Assembly: GCA_902522115.1 (NCBI GenBank)
Contig: CABYUV010000004.1
Coordinates: 1-64,000 of the forward strand
Direction of reading: 5' to 3'
DNA: 64,000 bases
From: an uncultured Pelagibacteraceae bacterium
Lineage (GTDB): Bacteria; Pseudomonadota; Alphaproteobacteria; Pelagibacterales; Pelagibacteraceae
Under the pieces are notes generated by a model. That model ran no database searches. It worked only from the letters and a program-made list of their open reading frames with translations, and was not told the DNA's origin. A program made the translations under genes and the position numbers. Positions 31,812 to 40,264 of the stretch are shown here, piece after piece; position 1 is the stretch's first letter, and the number at the start of each line of letters is the position of its first letter.

Positions 31812-32777
31812 ATGAATTATAAAATCGATAATCTGCAATATTGCAATTGGTCTAGAAAAATTTTTGAGATTAATAGATCTGCTGGCTTAGATGCAGTCCA
31901 CGTTACCATTGTTTATCATGAAGATTTTGATGAATTGCAACTCGAAATAAAAAAATGGGAAAAACTGTTTCATGAGAACTCTGATTTAATTTTTCCTGGC
32001 AAAAGTTATAGAGACATTGATAAAGCTAATAAAGAAAACAAAACCGCAATATATTTTGGATTTCAGAATTGTTCACCAATTGAAGATGACATAAAGCTTG
32101 TTGAAAAGGTTCATCAATTAGGATGTAGATTTATGCAACTTACTTATAATAACCAATCTTTGCTAGCAACAGGCTGTTACGAAAAAGAAGATAGTGGAGT
32201 CACAAATTTTGGACGTGAAGTTATAAGAGAAATGAATAGAGTTGGCCTTGTGATCGATATGTCACATTCTGCAGAAAAAAGCACTCTAGATGCAATTGAG
32301 TTAAGTGAAAAACCAATAGTAATTACTCACGCTAATCCTTCTTTTTGGCATCCAGCTAAAAGAAATAAATCTTCAGAATTATTAAAAATTTTAAGTGATA
32401 GTGGTGGTATGTTAGGGCTATCATTATACCCTCATCATTTGAAAGATAATACAAATTGTAGTTTAGATAGTTTTTGTGAAATGGTTGCAAAAACGATTGA
32501 AATTATGGATGTAACAAAAATAGGAATAGGATCTGATCTTTGTTTAGATCATCCAGACACAGTTGTTGAATGGATGAGAAATGGATCTTGGTCTAAAAGT
32601 AAAAATTTTGGTGAAGGCTCAAAAAAAAAACCAGGTTTTCCAAAACAACCCGATTGGTTTCTTGATGCAAGAGGGTTCTCCAATATTGAAAAAGGACTTA
32701 AAAAAGTAGGTTTTTCAGATACCGAGACACATGGAATACTTGGAAATAACTGGTACAATTTTTATAAATCAATTTAA
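31812..32777 (+). CDS. Membrane dipeptidase (peptidase M19)-like, of the type seen in glycine-betaine catabolic loci
   Basis: IDNLQYCNWSRKIFEINRSAGLDAVHVTIVYHEDF, FGFQNCSPIEDD, VIDMSHSAEKSTLDAI, VITHANP, IGIGSDLCLD. Start placed at ATG 31812 rather than the upstream TTG. Confidence 0.8.
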   Translation: MNYKIDNLQYCNWSRKIFEINRSAGLDAVHVTIVYHEDFDELQLEIKKWEKLFHENSDLIFPGKSYRDIDKANKENKTAIYFGFQNCSPIEDDIKLVEKVHQLGCRFMQLTYNNQSLLATGCYEKEDSGVTNFGREVIREMNRVGLVIDMSHSAEKSTLDAIELSEKPIVITHANPSFWHPAKRNKSSELLKILSDSGGMLGLSLYPHHLKDNTNCSLDSFCEMVAKTIEIMDVTKIGIGSDLCLDHPDTVVEWMRNGSWSKSKNFGEGSKKKPGFPKQPDWFLDARGFSNIEKGLKKVGFSDTETHGILGNNWYNFYKSI

Positions 32778-32779
32778 TT

Positions 32780-34441
32780 ATGAAAGTTGAATTAAGAGAC
32801 CCAAACAAGATAATGAAATTATCAAGGCTAGGATCATTTCATCAATCAAAATTATCTTTTTTAAGAAGTTTCCTTAATGAATTTAAAGAATGGGAATATA
32901 AAAGAGATTTATTTAACTTAAATGAAAATGGTATTGGAGAAGCTGTTTATTCATTTAAAAAAAGTAAAAGGGTTTATTCTTTAATTTGTTTTGCAAATGA
33001 GATTAAAGATGAAGAAAGATCAGATAGAGTTATCGCTACAAAATGGGATGCAGCATTCACATTACATGATGGAGTTCCCACAAAAAAAGACATTGAAAGA
33101 TTAAAAAATGAAGTTCCAAAACAAGAGGTTGGCAGACTTTCTTATAAAGAATTAACTTTATCTAGAGCAAACAAATCAGTAAGAATTTATAATCACGTAG
33201 TTGAAAGTTTGAGCAAAGGTCAGCAGCCAGATTTAAACTTATTATCAAAAGTAGGTTATTTATATAGAACTACGGCAGTATATGGCTCGGGTAAATTTGG
33301 TCTTGCAGATCGGTTTAGAATTAAAAATCGTAAAGAAATTAATGGTCCATTTAGATTAGAAATGATGTTGGTTTATTTGGTTAGACAGTTTACTTTTGAT
33401 CAAGTTAATCATGTTGCTTATCATAAAAATCCAAAGACAGCTGTTAAGTTAGATGATAATATTTGTAAAAATTTGGGAATTGGTAATTCCACAGGTCTAG
33501 GTATGGCTCCTTTTATAGTTAATCACCCAACTCTACTTAATAATTGGATTTTAAGTAGAGAAAGGGCGCTTAAAAAAATTAGACAAATTAAAGATGTAAA
33601 AAGTCAAGATAGAAATTTGTTTATAGATTGTGTAAAAAAGTCATTAAGAAATGTTACAAGTTGGAATACTGATAGCGAATATCAACAAAAAAAAATTTCT
33701 TCGTTATTAAAGGATGTTGAAAAATTCTTAAATTTTATAGATAAAGATTTTAATTTTGAGACTGAATATCCTTTTAATAAAATATATCAATGGTTAGAGG
33801 ATAATACTTGCGAGGAATGTATTGAATACATTGTTTCAATAATGATGGAACCATATAACGATATTGTAAATCCTTTAGTAAAAGAAATGAGCTCAGATGA
33901 AGAAAAATATTTTAATATCCCAACATATAGAAAAGTTGAAGAATTACGGAATATCATTGAAGCAAAGTATCCTAATATTCTAGATATTAATTTTGAGGAA
34001 AAAGAAAATAATAAAAACTTTTGGTTTATTTCAAAAAATAAAGAAGAGCCTAGATTAGCTGATCGTTTTGAAGAGCATGGATCTGAATTAGAACAGCCTT
34101 TAGCAATAGCGAGAGACATAAAAAAACTTTATGACAAATTATTAGTCTCAAAAAATAGTTTAACTATTGCAGAGTTTTTAACATCAAATTCTGAATTAAG
34201 ACATGTTGTAAGGAGAGCGTTCATTGTGGAAAAATTTCCTTATTCAGAAATACAAGATAATACAATTGGCAAAGATTTAATACCAATTGATATGCTCAGA
34301 TTGAAATTGTCTTTTTTTGGGGCATTAAAATTTGATCCACGATCTGACAAATGGTTAAGAATTTGTATGTTCCAAGGAGCTCCACTTCCAAATGAGCTAA
34401 AAAATTATGATGAGCATTGGGTATATAAAACCAATATTTAA
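32780..34441 (+). CDS. Conserved-looking protein of unknown function (553 aa)
   Basis: Long ORF starting 2 nt after the M19 stop; no domain recognised by eye. Confidence 0.75.
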   Translation: MKVELRDPNKIMKLSRLGSFHQSKLSFLRSFLNEFKEWEYKRDLFNLNENGIGEAVYSFKKSKRVYSLICFANEIKDEERSDRVIATKWDAAFTLHDGVPTKKDIERLKNEVPKQEVGRLSYKELTLSRANKSVRIYNHVVESLSKGQQPDLNLLSKVGYLYRTTAVYGSGKFGLADRFRIKNRKEINGPFRLEMMLVYLVRQFTFDQVNHVAYHKNPKTAVKLDDNICKNLGIGNSTGLGMAPFIVNHPTLLNNWILSRERALKKIRQIKDVKSQDRNLFIDCVKKSLRNVTSWNTDSEYQQKKISSLLKDVEKFLNFIDKDFNFETEYPFNKIYQWLEDNTCEECIEYIVSIMMEPYNDIVNPLVKEMSSDEEKYFNIPTYRKVEELRNIIEAKYPNILDINFEEKENNKNFWFISKNKEEPRLADRFEEHGSELEQPLAIARDIKKLYDKLLVSKNSLTIAEFLTSNSELRHVVRRAFIVEKFPYSEIQDNTIGKDLIPIDMLRLKLSFFGALKFDPRSDKWLRICMFQGAPLPNELKNYDEHWVYKTNI

Positions 34442-34443
34442 TA

Positions 34444-35052
34444 ATGAAATCACTGAGTGAAATTGAAACTACCGTAAAAAGAGCATCAAAAGCAGTAGGA
34501 TATTCTTGGGGAGTTTCTGAGGAAACAGGAAAAAGTATAAGGTTGTTAGAGCTATTTGGTTTACCGGGTATTAAGCACATTAATGAATATTTTAGTGAAA
34601 AAAATAAAACCAAATTTGAAAATTTAAATTTAATTAGTGAAAATAACTCTTCATCAAAGCCTTATTGTCCAATTAATTTAGGAGTAAGTTTTTTAGATCA
34701 AATAAATGTTTTAGAAAATTTAAAAAAAATTGAATTTAAAAATGTTGCTTATCCAATTATTTTTATTTCTTTCATAAGTCGTTCATCAGAAATTATTGGG
34801 AAAAAAATCTATGTGAAAATAGACGAAAAAAAAATTTTACTAAATTTAAATGTAAATATTAGTTCAAATTTTATCTATCAAGAATTTCCAAAGATAGCGA
34901 ATGCAATTGAGGTTAATCTACTTGAAAATGAAGACAATTTTACAGATGATGAATGGAATAATTTATACAAGTTATCTGAAGATACTTTTGTTGAAGAAAG
35001 TGATAGTTTAAAAGAGGGTGCAGCAGGTGCTGGTTTAACAGATAATGATTGA
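34444..35052 (+). CDS. DUF3726-like protein of unknown function
   Basis: SLSEIETTVKRASKAVGYSWGVSEETGKSIRLLELFGLPG N-terminus and KEGAAGAGLTDND C-terminus; family name from recollection. Confidence 0.65.
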   Translation: MKSLSEIETTVKRASKAVGYSWGVSEETGKSIRLLELFGLPGIKHINEYFSEKNKTKFENLNLISENNSSSKPYCPINLGVSFLDQINVLENLKKIEFKNVAYPIIFISFISRSSEIIGKKIYVKIDEKKILLNLNVNISSNFIYQEFPKIANAIEVNLLENEDNFTDDEWNNLYKLSEDTFVEESDSLKEGAAGAGLTDND

Positions 35053-35212
35053 TGAAAATGAAGATAAAAACCTTAAGGTAGATACCGAAGAATTAAATAA
35101 TATTTGTGACGAATGCAAACAGGAGGACGAAAGTGTTAGTCAAAATTTGATACTTACTGGATTTAAATTATGTAAATCTTGTAGATTATCAAAAACTATT
35201 TTTCCACTTTAA
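35045..35212 (+). CDS. 55-aa CxxC-x18-CxxC zinc-knuckle-like protein
   Basis: Not in the ORF track. ATG overlaps the stop of the DUF3726-like gene; MIDENEDKNLKVDTEELNNICDECKQEDESVSQNLILTGFKLCKSCRLSKTIFPL. Confidence 0.65.
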   Translation: MIDENEDKNLKVDTEELNNICDECKQEDESVSQNLILTGFKLCKSCRLSKTIFPL

Positions 35213-35754
35213 CTAATTTGACTAACAGGTAGCATATTCATTCTGCTCATAACGAATGAAATAGATAAAAAAGCAATAATTAAAAATGATAAAAGTATTA
35301 TTCCAAAGGATTTAAAATTAGATTTTAAACTCAATACTTGTTTAGTTGAAATTATTAAACCTGCAAAAATCCAAAACTGGGTAAGAAAAATTATTGGTAT
35401 CATTAAATCTGGTGTCACAGCAAAAAATCTTAGCAAACCTGGTGCATGCGCAAAACCAACCGCTGTTAATACTTTTTTGAAAGAAACTTTGGTTTGCTTA
35501 TCAGGAAATAATTTTACCCCAATTACAAAAATAAAAATTGCCCATATTAGCCAAGTAACTATTGCAGTTAAACCAGACATCGCGATAGCAGTTTTAATTA
35601 TAGTATTTGCAGCTACTGCTCCAGCGATACCATCCAGTATCATTATAATCCCAGCAAAGTATATTGATGCTTCCCCAAAATTTTTATTATCCGAATAAAG
35701 GGTTTTGTCTAATTTTATTGACTTAAAAATTATATTTAAAAATTCAGCAAACAT
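35209..35754 (-). CDS. Yip1-like multi-pass membrane protein
   Basis: Several hydrophobic helices; VGFAHAPGLLRFFAV segment. Confidence 0.6.
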   Translation of the reverse strand: MFAEFLNIIFKSIKLDKTLYSDNKNFGEASIYFAGIIMILDGIAGAVAANTIIKTAIAMSGLTAIVTWLIWAIFIFVIGVKLFPDKQTKVSFKKVLTAVGFAHAPGLLRFFAVTPDLMIPIIFLTQFWIFAGLIISTKQVLSLKSNFKSFGIILLSFLIIAFLSISFVMSRMNMLPVSQIS

Positions 35755-35864
35755 TAATTTTTTTTATTTTTATTATTTTGAGCTCTATAAGAAACAATTA
35801 ATGGAAATATTATTAAAGCAATAGCGATGATAATGCAAACTGCTATTAGAAAACTTTTAGTCAT
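35754..35864 (-). CDS. 36-aa single-TM small protein
   Basis: MTKSFLIAVCIIIAIALIIFPLIVSYRAQNNKNKKN; TAATG overlap with the Yip1-like start. Below the ORF-track length cutoff. Confidence 0.45.
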   Translation of the reverse strand: MTKSFLIAVCIIIAIALIIFPLIVSYRAQNNKNKKN

Positions 35865-35875
35865 TAAAATTGAAA

Positions 35876-35899
35876 AGGGGAGCTTAAATTAGCTCCCCT
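35876..35899 (-). terminator. Hairpin terminator downstream of the GcvT-like gene
   Basis: Perfect 9-bp stem AGGGGAGCT-TAAATT-AGCTCCCCT, 10 nt past the stop; T-rich tract follows on the minus strand. Confidence 0.75.
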
Positions 35900-35908
35900 A
35901 ATTAAATT

Positions 35909-37267
35909 TTAGCCTTTTACAACTTCTCTAGTATTTGCGTTGAAAGACTCTTTGAACGGAATATCCACAACTACAGCATCTACAGGTGTTCCTGGAGTAT
36001 CTGAGTATTTTTCTGGAAGATGAACTTTAAACTTAGTCCCAACTTTATTTTTTGGAAATCCATTAGGGTTTAAAGTTCCATCAAACGGAACGTATCCCAT
36101 AGCAATATTGGTTTTCTTTTCCGGATGCCACCATGGCGAAGTAAGAAATCCAACTGGGTCTCCACCATTTTCTGGTGATACTAGCCAAAAGTCTGGTGCA
36201 TAATCGTCAATTGGTTTACCGCCTAACTCCATTCCAACTAATTGAAGTTTATAGGGTTTTTTTCCAGCCTTTATGTCTGCTCCCATTTTCTCCAAAGCAG
36301 CTTTACCAACATAATCAGCTTTTTTATTCCATTCACCTTTACCAGATAATGAAACTTGATAACCTAAATTACATTGAAAAGGATTATGTTGTTGATCCAT
36401 GTCTTGTCCCCAAGAAAGAATACCTGCTTGTATTCTTCTATGGTGTGCAGGTGCAATAACCATCAATTTATGTTTTTTTCCTGCATCTAATACTGCATTC
36501 CACATATCTTCAGCATATAAAGTTGCATTTCTTAAATAAATCTCATAACCAGCTTCTCCTGAAAAACCAGATTGAGAAATTACACAACTTCTTCCCCCAA
36601 CTGTTGCTTCTGCTAACCCATAGAAAGGCATATTATCAAAATCAACTTGGTCACCACAAAGATCTTGCATTAATGCTTTTGATTTAGGACCTTGAATTTG
36701 TACTGGACATGCATCTATTTCCTCAATTGTACAATTAAATCTTCCATCTGCATTTACACCTTGTAAATACATTCCAATATCAGAATCTGACAATGAAAAC
36801 CAAAATTCATCTTCTGAAATTCTTAAAAGAATTGGATCATTTAAAACTCCACCGTAAGCATTACATAATATTACATATCTTGCTCTCATAGGAGAAATTT
36901 TTGTTGCATCTCTAGTGATAACGTAGTCAGTAAATTTTTCTGCATCTGGACCTTTAACTCTTATTTGTCTTTCAACAGCTACATTCCACATTGTTACGTG
37001 GTTAACGATTGCATCGTACTCAACCATTGCTCCACCATCTTCAGGTTTTACGTAACCTCTTGGGTGATAAATTCGATTGTATACAGTTGCTCTCCAACAA
37101 CCTGCCTGCATTGATAAATGCCAATAAGGTGATTTTCTCACCCTTGTTGAAATTAATAATTCAACTTTAGTTGGCCCACTTTGTCTTAAATTATATGGTA
37201 CTTCTCTGTCTGATTGATCAACAGAGGTAACATGTTGTACTTTAGTATAGTCAAATTCTTTAGACAT
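35909..37267 (-). CDS. GcvT-family THF-dependent methyltransferase, substrate unknown (DmdA-like fold, not canonical DmdA length)
   Basis: 452 aa; RQIRVKGPDAEKFTDYVITRD, VQIQGPKSKALMQDL, QSGFSGEAGYEIYLR, IAPAHHRRIQAGILSWGQDMD; paired with a MetF-like gene. Confidence 0.75.
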   Translation of the reverse strand: MSKEFDYTKVQHVTSVDQSDREVPYNLRQSGPTKVELLISTRVRKSPYWHLSMQAGCWRATVYNRIYHPRGYVKPEDGGAMVEYDAIVNHVTMWNVAVERQIRVKGPDAEKFTDYVITRDATKISPMRARYVILCNAYGGVLNDPILLRISEDEFWFSLSDSDIGMYLQGVNADGRFNCTIEEIDACPVQIQGPKSKALMQDLCGDQVDFDNMPFYGLAEATVGGRSCVISQSGFSGEAGYEIYLRNATLYAEDMWNAVLDAGKKHKLMVIAPAHHRRIQAGILSWGQDMDQQHNPFQCNLGYQVSLSGKGEWNKKADYVGKAALEKMGADIKAGKKPYKLQLVGMELGGKPIDDYAPDFWLVSPENGGDPVGFLTSPWWHPEKKTNIAMGYVPFDGTLNPNGFPKNKVGTKFKVHLPEKYSDTPGTPVDAVVVDIPFKESFNANTREVVKG

Positions 37268-37988
37268 AACTATTCTCCTTCAACCACTTGTTAGTTTCCT
37301 TCAAGCCGCCGAATGTATAAATGTGGAAGTTATCAGTATGCGATTTAACTTTCCCAATTAAATCATTAGGGTCTTTAGGTTTCAATAAATCTAATGCCTT
37401 AGTAAAATTAGATTTAAGAAAGTTAATGGAATTTTTTGCCCCTACAATATTAGCAAACTTAATTAAGCTAGATATTTTTAAAGGTCCAGTAATTCCCACA
37501 TGCACTGGTACGCTTTGTTTAGAAATAAAGTCTATAATAGGCTGAGGATCTAGCAACCATTGAGTTACGATGTAGTCAGCATAAGGCTTTTTATCTATCA
37601 TAGCTTTTTCTAAATCTGAGTCGGATATATCAGGACTCCCCTCGGGATGTCCAGCAATTCCTATTTTCATTTTTTCAAAATAACCTGTCTCTAAAAGTTG
37701 AAATGAACTATCAAATTTACCTGCTGGCTCTCTTCCACCTCCAATAATTAAAGCTTGCTTTACTCCTCCATCTTTGCACCTAGAAATGTAATCTTTTAGT
37801 TCTTTTTCATCATGCATTGATCTAGCAGGGAAATGAGGTACAGGGTTAAATCCTTTTTTTACAAGCTCAACTGCTTTATCAGCAGTCTCTCTGTAATCAC
37901 CTCCAGGTAGCATTGTAATGTATATGTCTGACAATGCTGGGACTGCATCTACCTCAGTTTTAGGTCCTATTTCTAATGAAAAATTCAT
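37260..37988 (-). CDS. Short methylenetetrahydrofolate reductase (MetF)-like protein
   Basis: SLEIGPKTEVDAVPAL, HFPARSMHDEKELKDYI, IIGGGREPAG, IGIAGHPEGSPD, VTQWLLDPQPIIDFI, VHVGITGPLKISSLIKFA; 242 aa, shorter than typical MetF; overlaps the GcvT-like gene. Confidence 0.75.
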   Translation of the reverse strand: MNFSLEIGPKTEVDAVPALSDIYITMLPGGDYRETADKAVELVKKGFNPVPHFPARSMHDEKELKDYISRCKDGGVKQALIIGGGREPAGKFDSSFQLLETGYFEKMKIGIAGHPEGSPDISDSDLEKAMIDKKPYADYIVTQWLLDPQPIIDFISKQSVPVHVGITGPLKISSLIKFANIVGAKNSINFLKSNFTKALDLLKPKDPNDLIGKVKSHTDNFHIYTFGGLKETNKWLKENSYV

Positions 37989-38044
37989 AATGAAATCTTT
38001 ATTTATTTTGAGATATGAGTCTAGAAAATTCGATTGAGACTAAT

Positions 38045-38932
38045 TTACTTTTTTAACTGACCTCTGTGCTTTTGAATTCTTTGTCCGTACTGCTGAGTTA
38101 CCCTATCAAAAATAATCGCTAGAGCTACAATTGCTAAACCATTCATCATTCCAAGTGCTAAGTATTGGTTTGAAATAGCTTGTAAAATTGGCACTCCTAA
38201 ACCTTTTACACCTATCATAGATGCTATTACGACCATAGCTAAAGCCATCATGATTGTCTGATTAATTCCAGCAAAAATAGTTGGTAAAGAAAGTGGAATC
38301 TGAACTGATCTTAATTTTTGCATTGGTGTTGCTCCGAAAGCTTCACTAGCTTCAAGGGTTTCTTTGTCAACTTCACGAATTCCTAGGTTAGTTAATCTGA
38401 CGATTGGAGGTAGAGCATAAATACAAACTGCTAAGAGTCCTGGAACTTTACCAATACCAAGGAGCATAATTATTGGAATTAAATACACAAAGCTTGGAAT
38501 TGTTTGCATCATATCTAAAACTGGTAAAATTGCTTTTTCTGCTCTCGCTGATTTTGACATTAAAACCCCAATTGGAATTCCCACAACAATACAAACTAAA
38601 GTAGAAACAGAAATAATTGCAACTGTAGCCATACAATTTTTCCACATTCCAAAGTAGCCAATTACCAAGAAACAAACCACTGTACCAATTACAAGCTTAA
38701 CACTTCTTGATCCAATCCAAGCCAATATAGCAAACATACCAATTACTAAAGGCCATGGGCTATTTACTAATAATTTTTCTAACCAAATTAAAAAATGTAA
38801 CAGTGGATCAAAAAAACCTTCAATACCATCACCATACGCTCTAGAAAATTCTTTGAAACTAGAGTCAATTCCTTTTTTAAGCTCTCTAAGAGCCGTTCTA
38901 TCCATTACAGGAATTTTATTAAAGAAGTCCAT
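38045..38932 (-). CDS. proW: ProW-type glycine betaine/proline ABC permease
   Basis: EASEAFGATPMQKLRSVQIPLSLPTIFAGINQTIMMALAMVVIASMIGVKGLG EAA loop; QTIPSFVYLIPIIMLLGIGKVPG. Confidence 0.88.
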   Translation of the reverse strand: MDFFNKIPVMDRTALRELKKGIDSSFKEFSRAYGDGIEGFFDPLLHFLIWLEKLLVNSPWPLVIGMFAILAWIGSRSVKLVIGTVVCFLVIGYFGMWKNCMATVAIISVSTLVCIVVGIPIGVLMSKSARAEKAILPVLDMMQTIPSFVYLIPIIMLLGIGKVPGLLAVCIYALPPIVRLTNLGIREVDKETLEASEAFGATPMQKLRSVQIPLSLPTIFAGINQTIMMALAMVVIASMIGVKGLGVPILQAISNQYLALGMMNGLAIVALAIIFDRVTQQYGQRIQKHRGQLKK

Positions 38933-38944
38933 AATTTTTATTAA

Positions 38945-38970
38945 ATCAAACCCGCCGAAGCGGGTTTGAT
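38945..38970 (-). terminator. Intercistronic 11-bp perfect hairpin with UUCG tetraloop between SBP and permease genes
   Basis: On the minus strand ATCAAACCCGC-TTCG-GCGGGTTTGAT; lies between the SBP stop (38982) and permease start (38932). Followed by only a weak T-rich stretch. Confidence 0.75.
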
Positions 38971-38981
38971 AATATTTTTAA

Positions 38982-40016
38982 TTAAAGTGCTTTTTTGATT
39001 TTTTTTGCAGCATCACTTGAAACCCATTTACTCCAAACGCTCTCTTGAGTTTTAAGGAATTCAATTGCAGCATCAGCACCTTCTGCTTGGTTTTCACCCA
39101 TCCAAACTAACATACCGTTCATAACTGGACCTGGGTATGTTCTCTTCTTAAAGTATTCCATACCAGCACTTCCAGCTGTATTTTTGAAATTATCAGTTAC
39201 GACTGTGTAAACTTCAGATTTTGTCCATGAAGTTGCTTTAGGGTCTCCACATTCTTGTTCTGGTAAAACTATACATTTATCCCAGTTATCTTTTCCACCC
39301 CAAGCTCCCATATCTACAGCTCTCATATCATATTTACCAATGATAGCTGTTGGTGACCAATAATAACCAAACCAGTTTTCACCTCGCTCAGCAGCTTTAG
39401 CAATTGAACCATCTAATCCTGCAGCAGAACCTGTTTCAACAATAGCCCAACCTTTTGCTTCCATGTCAAAAGCTTTGTAAAGATTTCTATTACTTAGCTC
39501 ACAGTTCCAACCTGGAGGACAAATATGAAAACCACCTTTTGATGGATCTTCTGGATGAGGAAACAGATCTGGTCTTGCTAAAATTGCTTCAGCAGTTGTT
39601 AGCTCTGGATGTTTTTTAAGTGTGTGAGGTAATACCCACCAACCTTCACCCAAACCAGTAATTGGCGCTTTGTTAAGTGAGTGCATTTTACCTTCATCAA
39701 CAGCTTTATTCAAAGCGATGATAGCAGCGTTAGCCCAAAACTCTGGAGCAACATCTGGCTCACCTTTTTCTTGCATTGATGTAAATGTAGGCATTGTAGC
39801 ACCAGGCACTAATTCTACTGAACATCCATAACCTTCTTCTAATATGATCTTGTCAACTTCAGCCATAAAGTTTGCTGAAGCCCAGTTCATATTAGCAATT
39901 GTTATATTTCCACAAGCTGCATTCGCAACACTTCCAAAGGAAGTAAGACCAAACACAACAGCTAGTGAAAGAAGTATTCTTTTAATCTTCATTATATCTC
40001 CCAACATTTGATTCAT
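38982..40016 (-). CDS. proX: Glycine betaine/proline-type ABC substrate-binding protein (likely start at 39992, MKIKRILLSL)
   Basis: Signal peptide MKIKRILLSLAVVFGLTSFGSVANA; ITIANMNWASANFMAEVDKIILEEGYGCSVELVPGATMPTFTSMQEKGEPDVAPEFW. Confidence 0.82.
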   Translation of the reverse strand: MNQMLGDIMKIKRILLSLAVVFGLTSFGSVANAACGNITIANMNWASANFMAEVDKIILEEGYGCSVELVPGATMPTFTSMQEKGEPDVAPEFWANAAIIALNKAVDEGKMHSLNKAPITGLGEGWWVLPHTLKKHPELTTAEAILARPDLFPHPEDPSKGGFHICPPGWNCELSNRNLYKAFDMEAKGWAIVETGSAAGLDGSIAKAAERGENWFGYYWSPTAIIGKYDMRAVDMGAWGGKDNWDKCIVLPEQECGDPKATSWTKSEVYTVVTDNFKNTAGSAGMEYFKKRTYPGPVMNGMLVWMGENQAEGADAAIEFLKTQESVWSKWVSSDAAKKIKKAL

Positions 40017-40264
40017 TTAAAAGTTAAATTGAACATATTGAGCATAATAATGCAAATTTAATTCAACTATTGGTTGCAGTAAAATTGTCTTTAACTGACC
40101 AAAATTTTTGTTTAGAGTTTTAGTATGATTTTTTCTGCAAATTTTTTTTTCAAAGAATTTGTTTATATTTTAAATTGCAAAACTGTTTTTCAACAAATCA
40201 TAATTAGAGAAAGATAATTTTAAGCCTCGATTAATTTTTTAATTAATTAAAAAAAAGGAGGTTT

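Noticed and set aside
40017-40264. Possible SAM riboswitch (SAM-II/SAM-V type) in the leader of the Rieske-bhmT operon
   Set aside because: SAR11 methionine-cycle genes can carry such elements, but I could not identify the conserved core or a convincing pseudoknot in this AT-rich leader; a covariance-model scan (Infernal with the SAM-II and SAM-V Rfam models) would be needed.
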